Under the pieces are notes generated by a model that did not search any database, was not told where the DNA came from, and was given only the letters and a program-made list of their open reading frames with translations. Positions 45,201-56,225 of a stretch of DNA of 64,000 nucleotides are shown here, piece by piece. The stretch spans positions 681,788 to 745,787 of the forward strand of contig FN649738.1 of assembly GCA_000310025.1 (NCBI GenBank). The letters run 5' to 3'. This DNA is from Ectocarpus siliculosus. Taxonomy: Eukaryota; Sar; Phaeophyceae; Ectocarpales; Ectocarpaceae. Position 1 is the stretch's first letter; every line of letters starts with the position of its first letter. The position numbers and the translations under genes were made by a program.

Positions 45201-46273
45201 GTATGTACTGGGTGTTTGGGTAGTATATGTGTGGATACATTTCGGAGTATGTGCGGACACACGGGCGTGGTCTCACCATTTTCTTACCTTTTCGTGTAAT
45301 TTCGTGTAATTCCGTGCTGTTAAATCTGCAAATGTCACGGGAGAATATTTTTTCTTCATTGTCTCCTGACGTGGTCGCCGATAGAGGCATGTGGTTGAGG
45401 TTTCATCACCGACATGTGGGTGTGTGTTAAATGTAGTGGGTATGGCTACCTATCTCGCCCGTATGTAGGCTGAAGGTATGGCTACCTCTCCCACTAGTAG
45501 GCAGCGTGGACCACAAGTAAAGACAGGGTCGATCATTTCATGTATGTTACATCAGCATTTGTATTTGGCATGAGATGAAAAAGAGTTTCAAATAAATCTG
45601 GTCATGTCCGCGGACTCGGCATTCTGACCAAGAAATAAAAAGGGGGGTTCCCTAGACTATAGGGTAGGAACTTCCGGTAGGCGTCGGTTTGTCCGGTAGC
45701 GGTGAGTTTTTTCGGTTAAGGCGATTACGCCGCACTTGCTACCCGAAAAATCGAAAAATCGCACCGGAACTTTTTTTTTTTTTCAGTATGACACAACTTT
45801 TTTTCGTTGAAGGCCGGATTTTTTTTTTGAACAACAAGGAGAGAGAGGAGAGCAGGGTGGCGCAACGACACCGGTAGCAACAGCACACCACACTGGCTTC
45901 GAATCTGTACGTTGCGAAGGCCGAATACGTCTGAGTTCGCAGCTGAGAGTATCGGAGGAGGTTTGTTCGGGAGGGTGGTGGAACGTGGCACGCTAAGGCT
46001 TTTTTCGCGCCGCGCGCAGGAAGTAAGTAAGTGTTCTGACCTGATAAATACGTGGAATTCTGGGCCTCCACAAACGGAGCAAGGATTGGGGGTGGCTGAC
46101 AGCAAGGGTACACGAAGGTGGGGATACGCGCAGTCGCCGCGGGGCGCGAAGACGGTCTCCGCCTCCCCGCGGCTGCGCTAGGGCGTTGCGTGCTGGGCGT
46201 ACGCCGGCGTCGGCTCGAGGAGGGAGTGCGTTCTTCGAGGAGGGTTTTGCGGCCACCGTTGTTGTCGTGATTG
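42249..46273. other. Gene-poor stretch downstream of BRR2
   Basis: About 4 kb containing the BRR2 3' UTR and the promoter of the Myb/SANT-RRM gene. Open frames at 42508-42948 and 44230-44820 (+) and 43867-44103 (-) have no recognisable domain and AT-rich third positions. They may be decayed repeats, but I cannot support a gene. A long minus-strand frame (45739-46935) lies opposite exon 1 of the next gene and is rejected. Confidence 0.5.
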
Positions 46274-49200
46274 ATGGACTCTACTCCGACGCCTCCGAGA
46301 CGCCAGTCAGACAGGCGCAGCACGCCTAGGCACCACAACTCAGATGAGGGGCACGGCAGCCCCCCAGATGGGTCTAGGTTGGGAGGAGAATTCACACTCG
46401 CACATCGAGGTGGGGACGCCACCACCCCCTTCTCCGTAGCAGACTCCAGCCCGTATCCTGGCGACGACGCAGCCGGAGGCGGTGGTGGTACGCCCGAGCC
46501 GGAGGGTGGATCAGCAGCCAACAAGGGTGGGTAGCGTGCCGAGGGCAAGGCGAAGAAGAAGCCTAACGACGAAGGGTAGTATCGATTGAGTCTCGCACAA
46601 GTACGCTCAAGCCGCCAACACAGCAGTAGTAGTGCAGTTCCATGTGGCGCATATAGGTGCAGCACCCCGTGCGTCAGGTGCGGGGGGCGTGCGTCCAGAA
46701 ACAGTTTTTTTTCCCCCGCTTGTATACGTGGCCGCCGAGTGCAGGCACCGACAGCAGTTCTGTACAGATGTATCAGCGCGTATGTAGAGGTGAAGGAGCG
46801 TGGTGGGGGGGTGGCGGGTGTTGCTTCATCTGGTGTTTTAAAATGGGTCATATTGTGATCACGCAGCAGGTCGAACTGAAGTTCTGCTCCACTCTCCCTG
46901 TAAAAGTGCAGACAAGAGCCTGTCCTGACGCTCATTGATACTTACGCCCTCATCCTGTACCTTGCCAGGTTCCACTCGTCTCTGTTGGACGCCTGCGGAG
47001 AAGGTCGTACTCTGGAAGGCGATCCAGAAACACAATCCTTTCGCAGAGAGTGGGCAGAAGCTGGCGAGAGAACATTGGCGTAGGGTAGCCGCTTCGGTGA
47101 TCGAGGAACAGGATGTGGAGATCTACACGAACGAAGGAGGCAGGGAGACCGTCCACGTGGCCATGCAGGAAAATACCAAGGTGTGGCAGGATCGCGTGCG
47201 CGTTGTATGGATATGCTTCAGAATTTCGATAACGAAACCTCGTGTGTTGCACTCACGTTCTCCTTGTGGGTCTTACGGTAAGGGTTGACATCACATTGAA
47301 CCTACTAGTAGTGCGAGGCAGTGATCCCACGAGAAAATTTCCCACATGACATGATCGCGTTTGGCGTTGAAGGTGGTTCGTGTATTCCCGAACAAGGTGC
47401 CACACTTTCATTGTACGTTCGTGTCTGCGGTGCGTTTCTGGAGACGGGGTGGAGATATTCCAGGCTGCCGCCACGTTCTGAACTGCTAATTCTGGCCAAG
47501 ATGGAATACTGCTACACTATGCATGAGGGAGTTACGCCTATTACCATTGTATTACCATTGTATGCATAGCACTGACATGGCCGCTAGGTATAAGAGCCAT
47601 GGTGTTCCTCGACTACAGATACCCGCACGCTTCACTTTTTCAATAGTCACAAACACCCGAACAGGTTTACCGACTGCTATTCTTATGCAATGCACGAGCA
47701 CGTCAGTAGGTTCCCGTGTATGGCGTCGCCGTTAGTTGCACGCGACTCGAGTATAGTAGGTGTCCCGATATAGTGCCGGTTGAATAGTGCTTGGGCCCGT
47801 CATGGTGCCGGCGAAATCTATAGGCACGAGTGTCCACTCCTATACTAACTTAGTATCTATCCCTGTTCTGAGTAGTGCCTGTGTCCGGTTTAGTGGCGGT
47901 CAAACCTCTGGGCACATACCGGCACTCTACCGGGACACCTACTGTATTGGCTCTGACGATACTACTACTTTTGTAGTCTCGAGCAAAATCGCAACGGTTG
48001 CACGGCGTCGTTGCCCCGCCCCCCTCCCCCCGCTATACCACAGAATCTGCCCTTCGAGACACTCGTCAGTAGGTGCAAGCAACTGTTCGACGAGAACAGG
48101 AGGAGCAAAGAAAAAGCGGAGAAGGACTCCGAGGGCAAGACCGGGGAGGGCGAGAAGGACGCTGAAGTATTCGACGAGGAGAACGAGGAGGGGTCCGAGG
48201 CAAGTCGATCTTGTTCTGTGTTTTAGAGGCCTCACAAACCATGAAGTGGAACGGCGTTGCTATTCGGTGGTTGCCGATATGCAGTTGATCACGTGCCGCC
48301 ATAAAGCCTAAACTGACGCAAATTAGTTTTCGAAGACCTCAAGTCAGAGGCCGGTTGGCCCGAAGGGTTTCTTAGCATCATCGAGTGATCTTCTACTTCA
48401 TATTTTGAGTCCTTCTCACGCGGGCCCGCCGTTCATAAGACGCGGCGTAGACGCGGCGTCATCTTCCATAACTAAATCTAGACCGTGCACTCGAAAGAAC
48501 AGCACGTAGTCTTGCTAAGCTTATTTTGTCCCCAGCGGTACTGGCCACCCCCTCCCCCCCACCCACGACGGTTGCTAGGATTAGACTATAGTGTCGATAA
48601 CTTTGGGAACGCCAAATGATAAACACCCAGTTTTCCCCGTGGAGATGGTGCAAATTCCGCCGCCAATCTCTTTGTACTTCTAGCGCTCTATGTCGTTCTT
48701 CCCCTGGCAACCGCTCAAGCTGGGCGTGGGCGAAGCGCCTACCTTGTCGAACTTGTTAAGGTGTCAGGGTTAGCCAAACCATAAGTATATTCGGGGTAGG
48801 TAGCAGTGAAGAACCGCCGAGAGCTACGTAAGAGCTATGTAGGTCACAGATGTAGGGGTTGCAAAACAACGGAAAAATGCCCGTGAAACTCGTAGAGGAC
48901 CAGCACGGTTGCCATACCAATGTTGCCTGGCTGGGTTACGGTAGAACGCGTACGGCGTGTATACTGTGGATCACTGCACTCCCGTGTCCGCCGGGTTCTA
49001 CGCAGCCCATCTTGTCTTGTGCTTTTGGTCGAGCACAGCGGTTATGTGCTTACTAGAGCGAAGCGGACATTTTTTTGTGCCCTCCGCATTTGTCGTTGGG
49101 GCGTCCATTGACGCCCCCTCCCCCCCCCCCAATACCCCCGCCAAACAACCAAACATGCACCCTCGAGCCAACTGATGGTGTGCAAAGTCCACCACACGTG

Positions 49201-52200
49201 TCGCCTCCCCCACCTACCAACCCCACTCCTCCCCCACCCCCACCCACCCCCATTGGTTGTAGGCTTTTCCCGGAGCAGGGTCAGCTGATCTGGGCAGGAG
49301 CTTGCATTGACTTCAGAATCGAATAATCATGTGTTGTAGACGTGCGCTGCCTTCACTAAACAGTTCGATGATTCGTTTGTCACGACATGTAGCTATTAGT
49401 CCAGGGGGGCGACAACAAGCAGCAAGAATTGGGAGTGCATGGTCTCTGCCGCCCTGACGTGCCCGCCCCACATGTCCCTTCTTCGTCTGACCTGTGTTGT
49501 TCGTCGTTCAGGATTGCGAATTGCTCAAGGCTATGGCATGTCGTGAGGCCGGGATAGCGTCGAAGAAGAAGGGCGCAGGCCCGTCGAAGGAGCACATGTA
49601 CCCGCCGAATTTTCCATTTTCTCCATGTACTGTAATCACCTCTCTCTTCCACACGAAAATCTTGCAACAAGGTCAACAAACTGTGTAGCCATCGTGGAGT
49701 GAGCAGCACAAGGAGATAGGGTTGTTTCCACGGAGGAACGGTGAAACGAGGGCCCAACGTACATGCAGATATTCTTGAATGACTACAGCCAATGGGTTGT
49801 CCAGCATCGAATGTTGTATGTAGCGGAAATTGCAGAAACCTCCCGTCCGTGTTGAAGACACGTGAAGGCGCAAGCTTCCTCCCAGAAAGTCAGCGATGAC
49901 TAGCAGTGTCTCACACGTACAATAGAAGGGTGAAAACCTTGTGCTGCATGGCGTAGTCTGTAATGTCGTGTCCACACATCCTACAACATTTTCTAGTATA
50001 CTGTAGTTGCGCTTCGAGAAAACCCACTGAGAAATACATGAAAATAATTCTAACTGTTATCGGATATTAGCGAGTGAATAGCGGCCGACCACAGTCATTC
50101 ATTCATTCATTCATTCATTCATTTATTCATACATTTTGCCGTGCCTGTTGCCTGTTTGCTGTTAGTGGTGTCTAACTCGAGGTAGGGATGGTAGCGGGGC
50201 TACCTGCCGCGAACTTCCGGAAGTACGCGCTAACGCGCTGTGAAGACTAATCATGCTGATCAGTCCATTCATCCGCAGAATGTGATTTGTCGGTTTCGTG
50301 CGCATGTTCACTCAGTGCCTCCTTTCTTCCTGCACGGAAGAAAATCGGCATGTGGGCTCCAGCACCCATCCTCGAAGGCAACAACACAGACGTCGCTAAT
50401 GATGGTGCTGTCCAGGTGAAGCCTGTAGTATCAGCACAGAGAAGAGCGATACTTTCCCTTGAAGAGAATACGTACGCCTTGTGTGAATATTCGCATCGTG
50501 TGCTCTTGCCTCTCATAAATTTGTGCCTGATAATCCACCGCCTGACATCTTAAACTGCTGTGCCCTTCTTGTCGGTGTTCTGGCGACTGCATCAACTGGT
50601 CGCCTGTGATTTTTTTCGCACTTGGACTGGGCGAAGCATGACGCCACCGGTACCGGCGAGGGCCTCGCGCCAGGGCAGGACGGTGCAATGAACATAAATG
50701 GGCACCCCATCAGAAGGTAGGAACGCTTTTCTTGGCGAGGGCGTCGGGCGGGAGAGGAAGTATGTAAAGGGCCGTGGGCTGCGAGAGCAATAAAACACAT
50801 GGTCATGCCAACACCGTAGTACTAGAGTTGATCCCCTCCTTTCCTCCTCTCTCTGGCGTACGCTTTATAGCCGAGCAGAAAAAATATATTGAAATTCTCA
50901 GTATTGCAGCTGGGCTCGGGTTGAGTGGAGTCCATCTGCAGTACATCATCAGTGAGTGTATTGCGGCAGCAGCCGAAGATTCACCGAGAAGAACACATGC
51001 AATTCATACTTTGAACCGTTGACGCTCGTCGCTTGTGGCATACGGCATGGACTCCGCGGGTTTTCAGATCCCCTCGCCCGCTTTCTTTGTCCAATTGGGG
51101 GATACTACAAATAGCACCGATGTGATTATCTCACGCACCAGCCCCCCCGGAGTCGACGTTAACAAACTTTCACAACAGTGCCCGTATGACAGGTGCTTCA
51201 AGAAGCCGTATACTTGACCGCTGAAACCAACTCTCCCCCACACGTTTTCGTGCAGAAGGAAGGCGGGCACCGTCGATCCACCGCCACCAAAGCGAAGGTG
51301 CGAAGATTTCAGCGCCGGCCATCCGTGTTGACCAAATATTAATGTTATTCTCTTACGAAATAGAAGTATGTCCTTGGTTTTGCAGCGACCGAACTTTTCA
51401 AGCACCCATTGGACCTTGTGAAAACAATATTCGTGTTAGACACCGTCACTCGATCCGACCACAAGTAAGCTTGGTTTGGCATGCTGTGCCCAAGGTTTGC
51501 GGTAAGTCATTAGCGCACATGGTTCTTCTCGTCCTTTTTTTCGTAACACCCCGTGCGAAAAATCGGATACATACATACGTATATCCGTTTGGCGTGTGCG
51601 TCTGTTTGTTGTGCTACCCTCATGATGGCGTACGTAGTAACGTTCGGCACTTTCCGTAATCATCGAAGCGCACCAGCTCTCGATGGTTGCTATTTAGAGT
51701 ATACCATAATTTCGAACTCTCCGATCAGTTTGGATCAGTGCGATGTTGATAACACTATTTATTGTTTGCAGTTAGTGCCCAGAGTATTTCGCACATGCCT
51801 AACTAACTGTAATATTCCTCCATCGTACATGGGTTCCGCATGGGTTCCGCGCGTGCGTGTAGCTCTTACATTACTTTCAGCAACAACTAACTAGACTACC
51901 CACGGGATGATGAACAAACTTGCCCCGCCATGCAATCTGTCCAACCTCCTAAATGACATTCCAATACTCAATTTATTGCGCGGTGCACCACGTTCGATAA
52001 TGGTCGAATTCTGCTATAAGTGTCACCCTCTGCGTTGTACTTTGTTTGCGGTGTGTGTGTTTTCTTGCTTGTTTAAAGCATTGGCACGTTGTAGCGCGGT
52101 GGAGTCACAATGAATGGCGATGGATTGTCGTTGTACCAAACCACGGTTGCGTGGTAAGACAACTCCAGGTCAAGAAATTTCCCGGACATACATACATCGT

Positions 52201-53569
52201 GGCACACGGCATTATGCAACACGTCAGACCCGAAGCGAAGAATTTCCGGGGTTCCCTCAGGTTCTTGTGCGAAATGGAATTCAGTCAGACATGATGTTTT
52301 TTTTCTTGTTGCACCCCGCCGTGCGATAGGCTCTCATACTGGCATGGAAGTTCGATATTGGACAATCACGCCTCCCCCCCTTGTCATGCAACACTTTGTA
52401 GATCCACCGTCTACGTCGGGAATATACCTTGGGCGGCGACACCCGAGGACGTCCGGTCCCTCATGAGCGAAATGGGGCCGGTCCTGGACGTCGGGTTTGA
52501 GCGCACCGTGAAAGTCCGCGAAGATGAAGTGCTAGCTTGCGCCTACGCCGGACATGCGTGAGTGTCACAGATTTTGCATACGACTGTTTCTTTTCGTGAG
52601 ATACGGCTGAACTCACTCACTCATTGAGCGTTGTTCCACCAGCTGTTCAAATCTGCCGTCGACCTCGTAATGTATTTTTTGCGGTGCAATGAGCAATTAG
52701 AACGGGGCATACACTCAAAAAAGAAAGAACAGGGCATGTAAAACTCTGTGGCACTACAATACCGATTCCGACGAATGAGCTCAAGCTGTTTAGACGAAAA
52801 ATAGATGAAACTCTAAGTGTGTTCGTTGCGTGCCGCTCCCCGCTGTGGGGGACCGCTGCTCAAACCTACGTGTTGGCGGTCAAGCCGACTGTGATCATCA
52901 TTATCGCCGACGATAGCACGACCAAGGAAAACCTAGAAAATATCGGCCGAGCCCTGAACGACTTGATAGACTACAACGATCGGGATCAGGGCGCCTAGGA
53001 ATGAATGTCTCGTCACAGTTGTGCCGGACTCTTTTTGCATCCTCGCTTTGGAACTGCTTTCCGCCATGGTTGGGCAACATCTTGCGACGCACGTATGGCT
53101 GGCCCATGAGCCTGCAAGCAGAACGAACGTACACATCAGCTGTTCTCGATGATGTGTCAGCAATCATGTTCTGGTAGTCGTTCGTTCCAGCGGGCAACGA
53201 GCGCACAGACAGTGGTGACGAGGTACATAGTGTTTCTGGTGCAAGGGGTTGGAGGCTACATAGAGACAATAGATGAAACGCTTGGCCAATGTGTTCTTCT
53301 GCTGCGCTGAACGCGCTTGACATGTTTCGTTCATGCGCAAAGTGAGTGTAGACTAGACGAACAGAAACGTTTGTCTCGAGAAACTTACCTGTGACCCATA
53401 GCTGCGAAATATTCGCCCAACCAGGCTGGTGACGTTTGAAGACCCCCGGGATGCCCGTGAATATGTCCAAGGTGCCAACGACAATGTGTACCTGGGCGGG
53501 CGTGCGCTTGATATTGCGTGGGCCGACCACGAAGGTTCACCACAGTGGGCATATGGTGGGTATCGTTGA
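46274..53569 (+). CDS. Myb/SANT-like domain plus RRM protein, seven exons
   Basis: Proposed exons: 46274-46526, 46969-47180, 48044-48199, 49512-49597, 51256-51297, 52402-52557, 53425-53569; all phases agree (1,050 nt, 349 aa). Exon 1 is Pro/Ser/Gly-rich and disordered. Exons 2-4 resemble the Myb/SANT-like domain of stramenopile nuclear proteins: CWTPAEKVVLWKAIQKHNPF, then REHWRRVAASVIEE, then a charged helix (LVSRCKQLFDENRRSKEK) and DCELLKAMACREA. Exon 5 encodes a short basic linker (RKAGTVDPPPPKRR) that may be a nuclear localisation signal. Exons 6-7 form an RRM: RNP2-like VYVGNIPWAATPEDV and RNP1-like GHALVTFEDPRDA. DNA and RNA binding are inferred from the families. The exon 4 donor (AT|GTACCC) is weak, so this could instead be two neighbouring genes; exons 1-4 and 5-7 are each firmer than their join. 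Intron 3 has a GC donor. Confidence 0.65.
47752..47946. mobile_element. MITE-like inverted-repeat element in intron 2 of the Myb/SANT-RRM gene
   Basis: Left end TATAGTAGGTGTCCCGATAT then AGTGCCGGT. Right end, reverse-complemented, is TACAGTAGGTGTCCCGGTAG then AGTGCCGGT. Length is about 195 bp, TA at both borders, no open frame. The ends resemble those of the element at 40856-40992 (AGTAG, G-GTCCC, AGTGCCGG), so the two probably belong to one family. Confidence 0.8.
50097..50125. repeat. CATT tetranucleotide microsatellite
   Basis: About seven ATTC/CATT units, in intron 4 of the Myb/SANT-RRM gene. Confidence 0.95.
52693..52998 (+). CDS. Unidentified coding-like open frame within an intron (hypothetical)
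   Basis: Open from just after a TGA (52690-52692) to TAG 52996-52998, 101 codons without an ATG. The second half has strongly GC-biased third positions and a protein-like pattern, for example CRSPLWGTAAQTYVLAVKP, a run of isoleucines, ADDSTTKENLENIG and RALNDLIDYND. It lies in the intron between the two RRM exons. An acceptor at CTGTTTAG (before 52794) would have the phase needed to join exon 52402-52557, giving an isoform that breaks the RRM. I do not recognise the family. It could be an alternative exon or a captured fragment of another gene. Confidence 0.35.
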   Translation, partial: AIRTGHTLKKERTGHVKLCGTTIPIPTNELKLFRRKIDETLSVFVACRSPLWGTAAQTYVLAVKPTVIIIIADDSTTKENLENIGRALNDLIDYNDRDQGA

Positions 53570-55652
53570 TCGGTTTTGTGGGAGCATCAAGTTGCGAGAA
53601 AAGTTGAAGTTTGCAAGTTTTCTTGAACTTATCTCATGTACGCTCTATAAGGGAGCAAAACGTTGCGCCAAAAGTTCGGAAAATTTTGCTTTTGACAATA
53701 ATCGCGCGATCTGGAGCAATAATTTGCATATTTTTCTCGCGACACACGTGTCAAACAAAACGTTTCGCGGCGAAGGTTTCGCCAATGTACGTCAAGCACC
53801 TGTCCCTACCACACACACAGACCCTCTCCACCACATGCACACGCACGATCCACACGAGAGATGAACGGCCACGTCAGAACACTTGAATGGCGCCGAGTTA
53901 AAGTTGCCTGCGATGGCCGCAACTGTGTAGAATATTGATATGTAGAGTCTGCCAACGATTTGTGTTGGGTGTGAGCATGATTGAGGTCTTCCTGGCTTCG
54001 ATTGGAAGGCACAACGCCAGGTTTTTCGCCACCAACTTGTTTTCCAAGCTTTGTTGCACTCTCTGGCCGGTTTCGCGTTTGGTTTGACGGGGTGTGCCTG
54101 CTTCTCGCCGTTGCTCAAAATATATCCAAAAATGATGACGCCTGCGCATTCCGCCAATCCGTCAACGCCGAAAACTTCTTTCGCCCTTCGCCCTCGAGTG
54201 AGCGTGCAGTATATGTGTTTTTGGCGAAAGCTCCCGACCAATAGCTGCCAAACAAAATAAGCTTTTCTCACAACTTTACGCTCCCATGAAGCGGTGTCGT
54301 CAACAGTGTCCCGCAGCCCGCAGCCCGCAGCCCAGAGTGTCCCACGGTGTGTAACAAATGTTTAAGACGTCGGAGTTTTCTTGCGGCGTAGGTCTTCGAT
54401 TCAATGGCGAGAATGCTTCAGCATGGTCTTTCCGCTCGTCAACAAGAACGCCGAACTTTTTTACGCCGGGAACGGGTTGGAACCCGCTTGTATTTTTCTA
54501 GTAACCCACCGACGAGAGAGGGGGGGCGACCTTGACGGCTGATTTACCTTCCGCGAAGGATTTGAGGTAACCACGTCGCTCGATGTCAAGGCGAGGGTAC
54601 GGTGCTGTTGCCCCCGGTCCTCCGCATCACCGCTTGTTCTTGGCGTCATGTTGACTCTCTCGTGCTTTTTTTCCGCGCCCCGCGTTGCCGTTGTTTTTTT
54701 GACGACGCATGAACGCATTGCATGCGTTCCGCCGATTTTCCAGCCAAGGTGTCCAATTTGCCCCCCAAATGCCCCTACCACACCCTGCGAAAGGCGGTTG
54801 AAAAAACGCCGGACAAGATCACGTTGTGGAGCAAGAACAGAGACGCGATCCTTCGGTGAGAGGGGCCGCCGCGTTGCCGCCGAGAGGGTTTGTGGCACCT
54901 ATCTGCTGTCATCAGCTTGTCTAGGGGTTCATGGTTGTGGGCATGCATGTCTTTCAATCAAAGCACGTGGGCAGCCCTTTGGACTGTCGAACACTTTTTT
55001 GTTGGGTGCAATTCCCAAGCGCTTCATACTACCGGATGCAAAACGGTTTGGTTGCTTGAGGGAGAAACCCGACCAGCCATCTGTGTCGGTCGAGTTGGCC
55101 GTGTGTTTTCTGCCAAACCTTACGGTTTCTTTCGCCGTGCTCCCACTTTGTCGAGCGTTGTTTTCTTATGGCCTTTCGTGATGACAAACGCGAGTTGTAT
55201 CGAGTTTTGATTATGTCTTCAACCCCGTCAACGAATCATGAAGGCCTTCGGGGAGACACACGGTGAATCCCCTGCTGATCAGACTTGATGAGAATCGAAT
55301 TACCCGCACAAACGAAGCGTAGCTTGCCAACATGGTACGAGATGGTCATTGGGCAGTTGCATACGGTTGGCCTCCGTCCAAGCCGTGTTCGCAACCAAGC
55401 GGCATGAGGATGCGATCTGTGAGCGAGCGAATGCACGTGCGAGCAGGTGACCTGGTGGAAGTGTCCTTCGTCGTTCCACCATCAGGAGTTATTACGCGTG
55501 TGTGTCCCGCAGAAAAATCGGGCAACACTACACATACACCCGGTACATTAGGTGGCCACGTGTGTCCGCTATTTAGCTGTGCTGTTGTCGTCCTCGTTTA
55601 TCTGAGATGCCGTAACCTGTGTGGTCGCATGCTGTTTCCCCGTGGCTCACAG
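53570..55652. other. Gene-poor stretch between two alternative RRM 3' exons
   Basis: About 2 kb of moderately AT-rich sequence with no domain on either strand. It contains three CCCGCAG units at 54310-54333. I searched it for the first half of a second RRM, which exon 55653-55728 would need if it were not an alternative exon, and found none. Confidence 0.5.
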
Positions 55653-56225
55653 GTTTCTTAGCCTCGAGGAGAGAGACGACGCCGTTCGCCGCTTCCACGA
55701 CTCCTTCATCGACCAACATCAAATCAAGGTCAACCAGGCATTTTGTCAGCGGGGTGTTACGGTGGCTGGGTCTCGAAGAGAAGGCGTTCCTTCTCGATTT
55801 GAGCCTATCGGTGACCAAATGCTGCCCCGCTCTCGCTCGCTGACTTCTCCACGTGCTCTCGCGTCCTTTTCCAGGTTGTCGCTATCGACTCTGTTGGTAG
55901 TGGTTCTCACGGTGGCAGCGGCGCGGGCGGCAGTGGTGGTGGTGGAGCTGATGGGGGTGGCGATGGGGGTGGACGTGGTGGCGGCGGCGGTAGCGGCGGC
56001 AGTGGAGGTGGTGGGGGTGGTGGCGGCGGCGGTGGTGGCGGCAGTGGGGGTGGTGGGGGTGATGGGCGTGGAGGTGGTGGTGATGGTGGACATGGAGGTG
56101 ATGGGGGTGGTGATGGGGGTGGACGTGGTGGTGGCGGTGGTGGCGGCAGTGGTGGTGGTGGTGGTGGTGATGGTGAAGGTGATGGTTGTAAAACCTCTGT
56201 ACCTTTGGTGTCGGTGGTGGTGTAG
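55653..56225 (+). CDS. RRM second half plus glycine-rich tail (alternative 3' exons or separate gene)
   Basis: Two exons, 55653-55728 and 55875-56225, join in phase 0 (IDQHQIK|VVAIDSVG). The first reads like beta3-alpha2-beta4 of an RRM (FLSLEERDDAVRRFHDSFID). The second opens with beta4 and runs into about 90 residues of Gly with scattered Ser, Asp, Arg and His, then TAG at 56223-56225. Exon 55653 needs an upstream exon ending in phase 2. Exon 52402-52557 (first RRM half) ends in that phase, and the join would read GHA-FLSLEERDDA, parallel to GHA-LVTFEDPRDA in the exon 53425 version. That isoform would be 443 aa. Gly-rich tails after an RRM are common in hnRNP-like proteins. The alternative is a second RRM whose first half I failed to find. 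Confidence 0.5.

Noticed and set aside
45739-46935. 398-residue open frame on the minus strand
   Set aside because: No domain, Pro/Ser/Arg shadow composition ending in poly-Lys from a T-run, and it lies opposite exon 1 of a phase-consistent plus-strand gene.
50860-51022. Open frame with a helical pattern (IAEQKKYIEILSIAAGLG)
   Set aside because: AT-rich codons and no phase-consistent joins to the surrounding exons; possibly a repeat remnant but unsupported.
52901-53530. 209-residue minus-strand frame
   Set aside because: Antisense of the RRM exon 53425-53569 and of the intronic frame 52693-52998.
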